Of a stretch of 40,874 nt of DNA, positions 28,790 to 39,900 are shown one piece after another. The notes under the pieces were generated by a model, which made no database searches, was not told the DNA's origin, and saw only the letters and a program-made list of their open reading frames with translations. The stretch lies in assembly GCA_025399215.1 (NCBI GenBank), contig MU621244.1, forward strand, positions 1-40,874, in the 5' to 3' direction. The stretch is from Globomyces pollinis-pini. Taxonomy: Eukaryota; Chytridiomycota; Chytridiomycetes; Rhizophydiales; Globomycetaceae. Position 1 is the first letter of the stretch, and each line of letters begins with the position of its first letter. The translations under genes and the position numbers were made by a program.

Positions 28790-29454
28790 TCATTTGTTAG
28801 ATTTCTTTGCAACCTTCTTTGCTCCCTTCGATTTTCTTGTTTTTGATTCGTTTATCACTGGTTTCGCTGTAGATTCAAACTTTCCATATCTCTTCAATGA
28901 TTTCGTCAATGCGTCACCCGCTAAATATTACATTATTATTTTATTTACATGTATGGAAGCCGATGGGAAGGGATTGTAATTGCATACCCTCTGGTTGTGT
29001 TCTTGGAACGTATGGTATAGACTTTAGTGATTCACCAGCCTTTACTAAATCGTCATGAGTAGTTATCTCTTCATCCGGAGTTAATTGAAATATTTTTGAT
29101 ATGTGCATTCCACCTTTAAAGTGATTACCCTTTGGAGCAATGATGGTAAAATCAGTCACTTCACCCACTTCCACACTGTCTTTATTTATCTCATCAACAT
29201 GGTATGAGACTGTTACTTGCTGTTTAAGATTTGATTTGATTTTGCATTCAAGTTTTCCTTTTTTTGATTTTCTAGGTAGAATCATGTTATTTAATGTTTG
29301 AATAGGTAACTTTTGGTTAATAAAAGGTAATTACATCTGAAGGGACTTTAAATAGGACCAGTTCAGATTCTTCTGGGTCGAATGAGGCCAGGCCGGTCAA
29401 GTCTTTTGTTAGATTTGATAGTCCTTCAGGTTGGATATATTTATGTTGTGACAT
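28790..29454 (-). CDS. RPA34: RNA polymerase I subunit RPA34.5-like (PAF49/CD3EAP family)
   Basis: Three exons (29335-29454, 28949-29309, 28790-28920), introns 25 and 28 nt, 203 aa. Yeast Rpa34 pairs with Rpa49 in a TFIIF-like heterodimer on Pol I. Supporting features: ESELVLFKVPSDLPIQTLNN (yeast: VWLIKFPSNVDISKLKSL), a beta-rich middle, then HISKIFQLTPDEEI (yeast: FDKVFSVSETAKI), SIPYVPRTQPEGMQLQSLPI then GF (yeast: VRVPRKDVPKVEGLKLEHFA then TGY), and a Lys-rich C-terminal tail (ESKTRKSKGAKKVAKKSNK). The family is very divergent, so the call rests on this ordered set of weak matches and on size (yeast 233 aa). It is divergent from ZMYND12 across 294 bp. Confidence 0.75.
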
Positions 29455-29748
29455 ATTGAATTTGGAAAAAAAAAATAAACGTTTGTGATTTGACTCTAAA
29501 TCAAAAAAAAATCTGGTGTTTTTGACTATCATAATTGACTATGAAGAAACTGGTGAAGCAAGTGTTTATTATCTTTAAGTGTGTTTTTTTTTGTAAATCA
29601 TACCAGGTTTAACACTCACTGTTGAGAACATCAAATGGCTACTTATGATTTGTATACTAAATTCGTAATGTTATAAAAGAGAAATGTACAACTGCTTGTT
29701 AACTTGAGCTAAATTAGAACGCGTATCAAGTCATCAAATTCAAAAATC

Positions 29749-31044
29749 ATGTCAGCTTCATTAAAGTTTATCGACATCAACCCATTATCAAATCCAAAAG
29801 GATCTAAACGATTATGTGAACTCTGCGAGAAACCAGCGTACTTATCATATTATTCACCATAGTTATCGTCAATGTAAAACTTGTCGTGTCACCTACTATT
29901 GTGATAAAGAACATCAATCAGTAGATTATCGAGGTATTCATCACTTGATTTGTCGGCAGTTGAGTTCATTGCGTAATCCTGACCCCATTTTGGGTTCTGA
30001 AGAGGTATGGATTGGAACTGATGGTTAGGAACGATTGGAAAAACATCGATTGCATAGTTGTAAACAGGTAATTGAAAAAGATTGTTTTTGATTATCAGAT
30101 GGAGCTGTTGAAAATATCTAAACAACAGGCATATCGTTATTTATTTGAAGGGCAGGTATGTTATTTCAGACGAACTTATAACAGTATGAATTGGCCATTC
30201 CAGCTGCACTACAGGCACTTAGATTCTCTATGGATGTTTCAGGAGATAATTCGATAGATTTAGTTCCATCATACCTTATATTAGGAGAAGCCAGCACAGG
30301 TAAACCCAACTTGCTAATGGTAGGAATGAAACGATACTATGAAGCCGAAAAGTATTTGTCACTAGCAAAATGGGTGATACTGAAATCGGATCATTGTGAA
30401 GATCAAATTCGGTCCCAGTTGTACAGAAACTTCGGACAACTGTATGCTGCAAAAGGCGATTATGATAAGGCATTACAACAATTAGCATTGGATGTAATTT
30501 ACATGTTGAAATTAAGTATAGATCTATCACATTTCACAAGCAACGAATCCAGAAGATGTGTTAGTGACAGGAGGATATTTCCAGATGGGTAATGTTTTCC
30601 AAAAACAAGGTCGAATTGATGATGCCATGGCTTATTTTGATAAAGTTGTCCACATTTGGAGCTCCGTTTGGACACCTACCTATAAATTAGGTAGCCTATG
30701 AAAGTTAACAGTAGATGTTGCGCAAGCTGCAGAAGCCATTCAGATGATTTTGGCAATTCTCAAGTTTAGACAACAAATGAATGTTCCTAATATGAGTGCT
30801 ATTCGTGAGGGAATGTTTGCACTGTCCAAAATGTACTATAGTGCTGGGCAATTTGATAAAGCGAGGGATGAAGGTAGTAAAGCTTTGGAAGGTAAATGAC
30901 ATTTTATTTATGGTAGCTTTTGAATCATCTATTGGTAGAGAACACTCTGCTACCATTGAAGTTCGAAATTTCATTAAGATGATTGTAGCTCAAATACCTA
31001 CGTATACTCCAAGAACAAGAGGTTCCAGCCCACAGCCGATTTGA
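29749..31044 (+). CDS. ZMYND12: ZMYND12-like axonemal MYND/TPR protein
   Basis: Nine exons (29749-29837, 29863-30004, 30029-30067, 30099-30155, 30185-30299, 30324-30493, 30522-30690, 30715-30891, 30917-31044), introns 24-31 nt, 361 aa (human 365). An N-terminal MYND zinc finger (C23, C26, C34, C37, C43, H47, H56, C60) is restored by the 25-nt intron 1. TPR-like helices follow: YRYLFEGQYELAIPAALQAL (human QKYLFEGKHEDAVPAALQSL), SIDLVPSYLILGEAS, NFGQLYAAKGDYDKALQQLA, TGGYFQMGNVFQKQGRIDDA and MFALSKMYYSAGQFDKAR. In mammals and trypanosomes (TAX-1) it acts in the flagellar axoneme with TTC29. It occurs in organisms with motile flagella, so the zoospore should be flagellated. The last residues (PRTRGSSPQPI) are not conserved. 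Confidence 0.93.
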
Positions 31045-31689
31045 AGATTGATTCTGATCAATAAAAGTGCTCTTGATACTCAAAGATAGATTCTTCCAAT
31101 TGAGCACTTTAATAGTACCGACACTTAGTTAACACAATCACATTCACGTTTTATTTCATAACATCTGGGTATTATACGATGTTTCATTGAAAATATTTGA
31201 AGCATTGATTAAAGTGGGTCTTTCATTTGATCAAAAAAGGTGGCAGATGGATATGGCAATTGAGTTTGTGGGACTATGAAGTGTGAAACGTCGGAACACA
31301 TGGACACTGATAGTGAAATAGATATCAAGGATCAAGACGTGTGTTAGGATATTAACGCCATGCAGTAGTGAGAGGGTATAAAGATTATTAGATCACAATT
31401 GTAGAAAGAGCCAGAAGTTTCTGATTGTTTTACCCCCCTCCATCATCTGACACGGTGTAAAAATGTACAATGAACCCCTAAATGAACTCTTTATTCTCCA
31501 AGTAAGACATAATAAAGACAAGACAGTAATTTGCGTGGGCTGAATTAGTGAACTGTTTGATTGTAGTTTCAATATTCTTTAAAAAAAAAGGAGATTCCGA
31601 TCCAAATGGTTTCATGTGGGTCATGAGATTAACTTGTGATGAAAGGTGGGTCAATATAAAAACTGAGGTAAATTTTGGGTTTGATCCAA
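31045..31689. other. Intergenic region, no gene recognised
   Basis: About 645 bp. Short frames here lack plausible composition or splice partners. Nothing in the stretch matched U2, U5, U6 or tRNA signature sequences that I could recall. It holds the ZMYND12 3' flank and the promoter of the next small gene. Confidence 0.5.
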
Positions 31690-31983
31690 ATGTCCAATCC
31701 AATAGCAATACCCAACAAAGAGAAATTACCACCATTAATAATCAGCCATGACACCAGTAGTGATACTGATAGTGATACTATAAAGTCACCAACAAAGTCA
31801 GCATTAAAGGAAGGATTACGAACAAGTAGTCCCAAATCAGTATCATTTTCCGAGAATTCTATAGTTTATGTTTTTGAGACATCAGAATGGGAAGCTAAAG
31901 GGGATATTATAGTTGATAAGAAGTCCACTTTACGTAAATTGACCAAATCAGTAGGAAGAATGTTTGGTAGTTCACCAAAGTAG
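31690..31983 (+). CDS. Small disordered protein with candidate PP1-docking motif
   Basis: A 97-aa frame from the ATG at 31690 (the in-frame TTG 15 nt upstream is not a credible start). It is Ser/Thr/Asp/Lys-rich and probably disordered: HDTSSDTDSDTIKSPTKSAL, GLRTSSPKSVSFSENSIVYV, FETSEWE and KKSTLRKLTKSVGRMFGSSP. KSVSF fits the RVxF-type docking consensus for protein phosphatase 1, and the following SENSIVYVFE resembles the hydrophobic continuation seen in several PP1 regulators and fungal proteins with a K-x-V-x-F core. Two SP sites and one TP-lacking SPTK site could be CDK/MAPK targets. No domain or signal peptide. Function not known; PP1 link is an inference from one short motif. Confidence 0.55.
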   Translation: MSNPIAIPNKEKLPPLIISHDTSSDTDSDTIKSPTKSALKEGLRTSSPKSVSFSENSIVYVFETSEWEAKGDIIVDKKSTLRKLTKSVGRMFGSSPK

Positions 31984-32086
31984 TTTTTAGAGTTTAATAA
32001 TAAAATGCTGTATATTTTAAAGATGTAAACAGAATGTTTAAATACTTTTTTAAAATAAGGATAACCACCTCTGAATAAATATAACT

Positions 32087-32141
32087 TATCTTTAAATAAG
32101 GATAACTATCTTTAAATAAGGATAATTTATCTTTAAATAAG
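32087..32141. repeat. Three tandem 20-21 bp repeats with GATA-like sites
   Basis: TATCTTTAAATAAG occurs at 32087, 32107 and 32128, spaced 20 and 21 bp, separated by GATAA-containing linkers; a degenerate fourth copy lies near 32050. The reverse strand of copy 1 reads AGATAAG, a canonical GATA-factor site, and copy 3 reads AGATAA. Located upstream of RPN9. Confidence 0.6.
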
Positions 32142-32162
32142 TACTAGTAGTGATGGTTTGAG

Positions 32163-32184
32163 TTAGGGTTATTGATTAGGGTTA
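32163..32184 (+). promoter_or_regulatory. Two telobox-like TTAGGGTTA motifs upstream of RPN9
   Basis: TTAGGGTTA occurs at 32163-32171 and 32176-32184, 13 bp apart and about 25 bp before the RPN9 ATG. Telobox (AACCCTAA) elements bound by Tbf1/Rap1/TRF-type proteins are frequent in fungal housekeeping promoters. Two copies at fixed spacing make a promoter element plausible; an internal telomeric-repeat scar is the alternative. Confidence 0.55.
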
Positions 32185-32208
32185 TTTCAAGCCCTGGTTT
32201 CTTTCCCA

Positions 32209-33551
32209 ATGCAAGTGGATTTAGATGTACCTGGTTGGTTGGCTTCTCAAAAACATTCAATTCCTAAACATTTAATCAACGACTTTAATCAATTCGAATC
32301 ATTATACGATAAAAAGTATGACTTTCAAATTTTTAATTCAATTTAGATTATGGCATCAATTAACTATAAAATTACAAGATTTTATATCAAAACCTGATAC
32401 TGATAATTTATTAATCCCTTTATATTCAAACTTTGTAAAGGATTGGGAAAAGAAAATGAACAAGATCAGTTTAGTGAGATTCGCTACTAAAACTTCTCGT
32501 CAATTCAAATGTATATTAGTATTTCTAATCTTGTTTCTTTAGCTCACAAGGAGGCTTTGGAATTTTTAGCTCCTTTTGTCTCCCAACTAACAAATGTTGA
32601 AAATGCTAAAGATGCCTTTGTTTTAATCAAAATGGAAACTGCTCATTATCAATTACTTAGTGGTGACTCAGAAGGTTGCAAAAATGCTATGGCTGAATGT
32701 GAAGCGATCTTGGAAAAGTTACCTGGAATTGACCCTGTGATTAATGCAAGCTTTTATAGAGTCGCTGCTGATTACTTTAAAGTAAAGTTATCAATCATTT
32801 AATCATTCGATTTAGGCTACAATGGCTTATCCAAAATATTATCATAATGCATTACTCTATTTATCTTCAGTCGCGTTGGAAGACTTGACTGTGTCTGAAC
32901 AACAAGAAAGAGCATTCGAATTATCCATGAGTGCCTTGCTTGGTGAGGGGTTATACAACTTTGGAGAACTGGTATCTAATGCTCTTTTAACAAAAAGTTG
33001 ATTCATCCCATCTTGAATTCTTTACAAGGAACTCCATATTCTTGGTTAAGAGACCTTTTATTGTTTTACAACTCTGGAAATATTGAAGGATTTGAAAAAA
33101 TGTCGAAATCTGGTGATTTCTTGAAACAAGTAATTTTTACTCACTCACCTTAGCCACTACTTGTATCTGCCCTTGCATTCTTAAGACAAAAATTATGCTT
33201 AATGACCTTAGTCGAAGCTGTTTTTAAAAGATCAAAGGAACAACGTGGTCATATGACATTCAATGAAGTCTCAAAGGAAACAAGAGTTCCTTTAGATGAA
33301 GTCGAGCATTTAGTCATGAAAGCCTTATCACTTGAACTTATTAAAGGGTCAATAGATGAAGTGGAAGGAATTGTACAGGTACATACCCCCATTTTTTAAA
33401 ATATTAGGTGACTTGGGTTCAACCACGTGTATTAGATAAAACTCAAATTAAACATATTGCTGATCGTATTGATGAATGGGGTGTGAAAGTAAAAGAACAG
33501 GTTTTAGGACTTGAACGTGAAGATGCCTTTAAAACTGTCTTTATCCAATAA
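32209..33551 (+). CDS. RPN9: 26S proteasome lid subunit RPN9/PSMD13
   Basis: Seven exons (32209-32315, 32347-32510, 32543-32781, 32816-32971, 32998-33129, 33154-33378, 33408-33551), introns 24-34 nt, 388 aa (human PSMD13 376). It is a PCI-domain scaffold of the 19S lid. Landmarks: an alpha-solenoid N-terminal half (HKEALEFLAPFVSQLTNVEN), YYHNALLYLSSVALEDLTVS then EQQERAFELSMSALLGEGLY then NFGELLIHPIL (human [33 protein letters not shown]), the PCI winged helix MTFNEVSKETRVPLDEVEHL then VMKALSLELIKGSIDEVEG, and VTWVQPRVLDKTQIKHIADR. The first exon begins MQVDLDVPGWLA. The short leader contains telobox-like motifs. Confidence 0.96.
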
Positions 33552-33971
33552 AAGCTTTTATTGTTCTGGATTTTCTCTTAAATCAATATTTCTTTGTATA
33601 TGCTTGTGAATCACCAATCTTGATATTCTACCATATTCCATTTTTGTGCATTTCACATACAAACGTGAAATTTCAAATGTGTTTCTATTTTCTAGTTATT
33701 TAGACCCTGTACTGTGACCAATTGTTGGACAAGGACCTTTAATAATACGAACTCTTTGGCGTATCACATTCTATAAGTTCAGTAACAATTCGTGAATTAA
33801 TAATATTTTACACCTGCTAACTGCCACTGGTCCACATTAGTTGACAAAATGGCAGTCACTTATACAATGATTTTGCTTTCACTGATACTAGTTATGATCC
33901 ATCAAATACATATCACCAATTCACAACTCATACATCAATTTAAATAGAGCAAAGAAAATATATTGATACTC
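33552..33971. other. Convergent intergenic region RPN9-TPR
   Basis: About 420 bp between the 3' ends of RPN9 (plus) and TPR (minus). AT-rich, no coding frame or RNA signature seen. Confidence 0.55.
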
Positions 33972-36900
33972 TCACGATTGGGAACCACCTCTACCTCCTT
34001 TAGAACGGACTCGAATAGTTGGACCACCTCGTCCACCACGATTTCCGCGAACGTTGGGACGATTGATTCTGGTTGGTGGGCTAGATGCGTCTGGAGCTGT
34101 TGCATTTGGTTTCGGTCCTGTTCCTGACTGTTCTTTTTTCAACTTTTCTTGAAGTAACATGTTTAATTTCCGTTGTCGGAGTTCACTTGGTGTTAAAGTT
34201 GTTGATGGGCCGGCTTCTTTTGATGCTTTTGTTGGCGCAGATTTTCCTGCAGGAGTATTAGCAGCCTTGACTGGAGTGTTTGTCACTGAAGGGGCTGGTG
34301 TGACCTTGACTTCGGCACCCTTTACTGATGGTGTAACAGAGGACTTACCAGGAGTACTTCCTACTTGAGGTTTGGTAGGTGTTTTAACTGGAGTATTTTT
34401 ATCTGCAGTTGTGGTGGCTCCTTTAACTGGCGTATTTTTCATTGAAGATGTGGTAGCTTCTTTTAGTGAAGTACTCACTACTGGAGCTGTGATTGATGCT
34501 TTAACAGGAGTACCCGGCACTGAAGTAGTTACAGATGTTTTGTTAGTGGTATCGGAGTGTCTAATGGAACCTGTTAAACCCTTTGCTTCGCCATTTGATG
34601 TCTTTGCCGAAGCTGGTACAGCCCTCGCAGCAGAATCAACTGCTAATGGTACAATGCGACGTTTTGGGGATTCTACTTTCGTAGCTGATGCTTCTCGTTC
34701 TGCTACCGGAATATTAACCTCTGGGTTACTTGGATTCAATACTTGCTGTAGTTCGGTTTTAGAAAACTCCTGTCCAATGCCAGCACTTCCGCTAGTGGGT
34801 ACTAATGGCTCATTGTCTGTCTCTGTAGTTGGTTGATCAGACGCTCCAGGGTTTAATAGTTGTATTGGTTTTAAATCCACAGATACTGCTTTGATTTCTG
34901 ATGGCTCAAGTGAAGAAGAATCCACAGTGCTACCTTGCACTTCATCTTTTACTTGTTGGACATTATCCGATGAGTTTGCTTTTCCTAGACTATTTGAATT
35001 CATTTCGGCATCTAAGCCAGTCAAACACGGCTGATTGTCTGTACTGACTACGTTTGACATACTATCCATTGCAGTATCTTCAGGGATAAACTGCTCAGAT
35101 TCAATATTACTTTGCAAGACTTCTTGGGAATCTTCTACTTCGTCAAACTTTTCAGTATTGCTACTTGGAGTTGGATCAATAATTTCCTCCTCACTAATGA
35201 TTAAATACAATTTTGCAAAATTTTACGTAAGTTCTTGTCCAATTCCATCTTCAAATGTATTATCCTCAATTGGAAGAGTAGAGCCTGGCAGCTCATCAAC
35301 ATTTTCGTCCATTGCGCTGGTATTATCATCCATAGTGGAGTCTTCAACAATGAGCATTTCACTAGAGTTCGTAATCTCTACCTTTTCGTCAATATTATCG
35401 GTCTTCATTCGTTTTGCAGCAGGAGTGAATGATGATTCTCCTTCAAGCTCTTCTACTCCACTCTCTCTCAATCTTTTGGTGGCCGAATTGTCGCTTTCAT
35501 CATTTTCAGCCAGATTTCCCAAAGGTGTTCCAGGATTATCCGAAAGATCAACTTGATCATCTTCCTTTTCTCTTTCAGTACTTGACACTAGCATCTGAGT
35601 TTGCTCCAGGATAACACCGCGTTGTTGTTCAAGTGAGCTTTCTAAAGATGAGAGCTTCCTTTCCCAATGAGTTTGGATATCGGTCTTTAATTGCTTCAGT
35701 TCACGCTCCTTCTCCCTACTTAATTTTGCCGCTTGCTCTTTCAAAGCTGACTCCAGTGCCAAAGACAATTTTGATTTTTCCTATCGAATTTAGTATTCTT
35801 AACTATAAAAAACCTTTTCAATTTCCTCTTTTAGGCCTTTAATAGTAGAGTTGCGCTCAATTAACTTAACGTTAGCCTTCTCTACGATATCTCGGTTTTT
35901 TTGCTGAGAAGCTGTCAGCCTTGCCTGTAAGGCAACAAGTTCTTGGTTGGATCCAGGATTTCGCAATAACTCGATTTCGGCATCTTTGCTTTGAATGACT
36001 TTTGCTTTCTCTTTCTCTATCTCTTCAACTTTTCTCTGAAACTCTTTAATCTACTATTAGAAAATGCATAAATTTTTACTTGAATATCTTTTTCTTTAAT
36101 ACGATTTTCAGTGGTTAACAATGTTGATTGCAATGTTTCGAAACTCTTTGACATTGTCTCATTTTTTTGTAATAATTCTGCTAAATTTGCTTTAAGCTGC
36201 TCATGCTCAACCGGATCGATCCTCTCATATTTTTCTAGAATTTGCTGAGCTCGGCCTTTCCAACGAATATTGTCCTCTGTAAGAGATTTGCATTCCATGA
36301 CTCTAACTTCTACTTCTGCAGTAAGTTGAGATACTCGCTCTTATAGTTAAAACTAGACAGAAAACCTTCTAATGGTCCCACTTTAAGTTCACCTTCGGCT
36401 ATGGTATTCTCCAACTGTGCTATTTGTGCCCGTAGTGATTCAGTTTGGGCGCGCAAGGTAATGTTTGACTCTCGAAGTAAATGGGTATGTTCTAATTTAG
36501 ATAATAGCTCCTTATATTTATCTTCAGATACTAAAGAAGATTGGTTCTTTTCACGCTCCTGAAGTTAGTTATATAGTTTACTTGATTTAAAATCAATTGA
36601 TTTTCGTCCAGTGACCTTTGTAGTTGTTCTAATGAGACTTTTAATCTATCATTCTCCTGGTTCACCACTAGCAATTTTGTTTGGACGATTTCTTTTTCTC
36701 TTCGAAGATAGGTAATAATTTCAGCCATTTGTTTTGAACCATCTCCTTCATGCTGCTTCTCCGATCCTTCGGTGAAAGTCCTTTTCATTAAAGTACCAAT
36801 TCATTTACTCTTTTGGTTCGCTAGCTGTTAAACTCTCTAACTGTGAATGAAGCAATGAATTTTGCTGTGCAAGATCGGTCAGTCTAAAGTAAGACAAAAC

Positions 36901-39900
36901 AATCTCACCTGGCTTCTAATGCCTTGATTTCCTCAACTAACTTTTCCCTTAATCTATCATTTGTTTCCTTATTGCTGTTGTATTTTTCTTCTGCTGATCT
37001 CTTCTCGGACTACAATTAGAATTAAGGATTCATACTAAAGCAAGTTCACGCTCAGCTTTAATTTCTTCATTAACCTTCTTCAGATTCATCACTGTCTGAA
37101 GCGAAGTAGAATGTGCCATCACTTCACGTTGATAACTAGATTGGGCTTCTTGTGCCAGTTTTGTTTGCATCTTCACATCGTTTCTCATTTCAACCACATG
37201 CTTAACAGCCTGAAAGTTGTAGTTAAAAGATACATACCTGTTCTTCTGCTTTTTTAGACGCTTCAATCTGAAGTTCATATAAAGCACGCTCTCCTTTGAA
37301 ATTTTCTTGCTGATTGTCCAATTGATCCTGTGTCTCCGTGAGAGTTTGACGAAGGTTGGAGAGTTGCTCCCGTAATTCCGCACAATCATTTTCTAATTTT
37401 TGGATGGTTGTGTTGGATGCTTGTATTTTCTTTTCCATTTCTTCTTTGTACACATCATAAGCTTCATTCATTTCATTCAGCCGTTCTTCACTTGCTTGGC
37501 TGATTGCCTTAAATGTGCTTCCTTCCTCAATGGACAGTTTCAGCTCTGCTTTGATTGATTCAATCTCGATTCTAGCTGCAGTCAACTCACGTAAATGTGA
37601 TGTCTCAGTAGTGGTGGAGGTGAGAGGGTGATCGATAGACATATTCTTCTGCTCCAACAATGTTAGCTTTGATGTCAATTCCTTCAATTTAGTTGTAGCA
37701 TTGGTCTCCTTATTCATATGTAGAGCACATTCTCCCTTCAGCTTTTCATTTTCGATTCCCTAATTTTAGAAAAAGATACTAAACTTACCAGTTTCTCCAA
37801 TTTTGATTGAGTTTCTCTAACCAAAGTATCTCTCTTGGCCAATAAAGTTCGATGATCATCCATTACATCACTTAGTTGTTTTCGGGATAATTGCCTAATA
37901 TCAGTCTAAAATGAATACAATTCTCTGTTAAGAGACTCTATCTGGTCTTCAAGTTTTTTCAATTGTATTCCTGCTTTCTTATCTTTCTCTTCCCAAAACG
38001 ATTGCAATTCTTTCACTCTATCATGCGATGAGTTTCTTTGCTGTTGAAGGTCTTGAATCTGAGCAGCACATCTAGCTTCTGAGGCCTATCATATTAGAAC
38101 TAATGGATCACCTTCCATATTTGGCGTTCAATTTCTAATTGCTGTTTCTCAGCTGCGAATGTATCAAGGGTATTTCGACAAGTTGTAAGACTGGAATTGA
38201 GTTCGTCAATCTTTAGGTCTTGTTTATTTGCAGTTACGTTCATTAGCTGCAACTGTTTGCGAAGTTCTTCAAAATCTCGCGTCTTGGTTTCAAGGTTTTG
38301 CAACTGAAGTTGATGCCGATCTAAAAATAAAAATACCATGGTCTACCATTTAAGTAAACTATCTGATTGTTCAGTTGGGCAACATTGATTTTCAGTTCTG
38401 TTCTTTCCAGTTGCAATTCTTCCATTTGCTTTCTCATAAGCTTTGTATCTGTACCACATTCTTTTCGATAAATATCAAACTCTCTCTGCAATTCCCGATA
38501 AATTGATTCATAATCGACAGTTGATTCATTTCTATGTACTTCTACCACATGCTGATCATCTGAGGCTCGATTTCCTGCAACCCTTTTCCATTGATCACGT
38601 TCTCGAGCAAATGATTCACAATTACGAGTAGCCCTTTCCAACTTCTCTTGCAAGTCTGTAACTATTGCGATTCGCTCTGTCCATGCAGTAACACGCTCCT
38701 CTTCTGCTTGCTTCAAAAGCAACTCCTCTTGTTTCTCCATTTTGTTTGATAGGCTTCTTAAAGAACGTAGTAACGTCTGATTTTGACTTTGTAATTCCTA
38801 GAGTGAATACGCAGGGATTACCTCTATGTTTCTGTATGTAACTAATCTTTGTGATATGATTAAATCTGCCCCTGACTGGTCGGAAAATGATTCTGTAAGT
38901 TCTTCGTATTTGTCCAATCCTCCTTTTAATACTTCCTGCTCTCTTAACAGCGCTTGGATCTGTCTATATTTATCGGAAGAGTCTAGGGTAAGACAATTAC
39001 AAGTATGCCTTTGTTAAGCAAGGATATCTCATTTTCTAGACTTGCCACTTTGTCCTTCATTGAATTTAGCTCCTCCATAGCATCATTTTTCTCTTTAGTG
39101 ACTTTTGAAAGTGACAATGAAAGATTTTCGTTTATTTGTTTTGCTCGTTGATAGTCCTGGTTAATCTGGATCATTGTTTGTGCCTATTAAAGTTAAGCAG
39201 AACTGACACAAACCCTTTGGTCAATGTCTGCTACTATTTGCGATACACAATCATTTAATCTTGCAACTTCACTCTTTTCTTTCAAAAGCTCATGTTGTAG
39301 TCTGGTATAGTCAGAGTACTACCATCAGACCAAAGCCCACTTACCATTTCTGTGAAAGATTTCCCTGATTTCTTCAAGCGATCGAATACTAACTAATTAA
39401 AACATAAAAAGTCGTACTAGCAGCTGATTGACTTAACTGTCCGATCTAACCTGTTATTTAAATTTCGTTACTTGTTCCGATTGACTTCGGTCGATCATTT
39501 CCTTATTGATCATACTCAATTCAGAAGACAATTTTTCTCTTTCTAGCTCAAGTTTTTCTATGTAGTCTTTCAACTCTTTGTGTGTGTTCTGGTGTTCAGT
39601 TGCATTTACAGCTTGATCATTTCTAACTGAAGCTAATTCACTCTTTGTTTCTTCAAGAAGTATCTTCAATCGATCAGTCTCTTCAGTTGATTCACGAGTC
39701 CTGGTTTCACACAGTTCAACCAATCGTTTTTGAGTAGTCATTTCAGTTCTAAATTGCTGCTCGAATACAATTCTATCATCTTCCAACTGACATATTAGCA
39801 TTAATCTAACATTACTTGTCTTATATGATCAAGTTTAGATATTAACTGAGATTGCATTTCACCGTTTTGTGATTGTAATTCGTGCACTTTTATTTCCAGT

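Noticed and set aside
32163..32184. Telomere or chromosome end
   Set aside because: Only two copies of TTAGGGTTA lie within a gene-dense region, with a proteasome gene starting 25 bp later.
34159..35556. Long plus-strand frames (up to 173 aa) opposite the TPR tail
   Set aside because: They are antisense shadows of the repetitive Ser/Thr/Pro/Val-rich TPR C-terminus and have no family resemblance.
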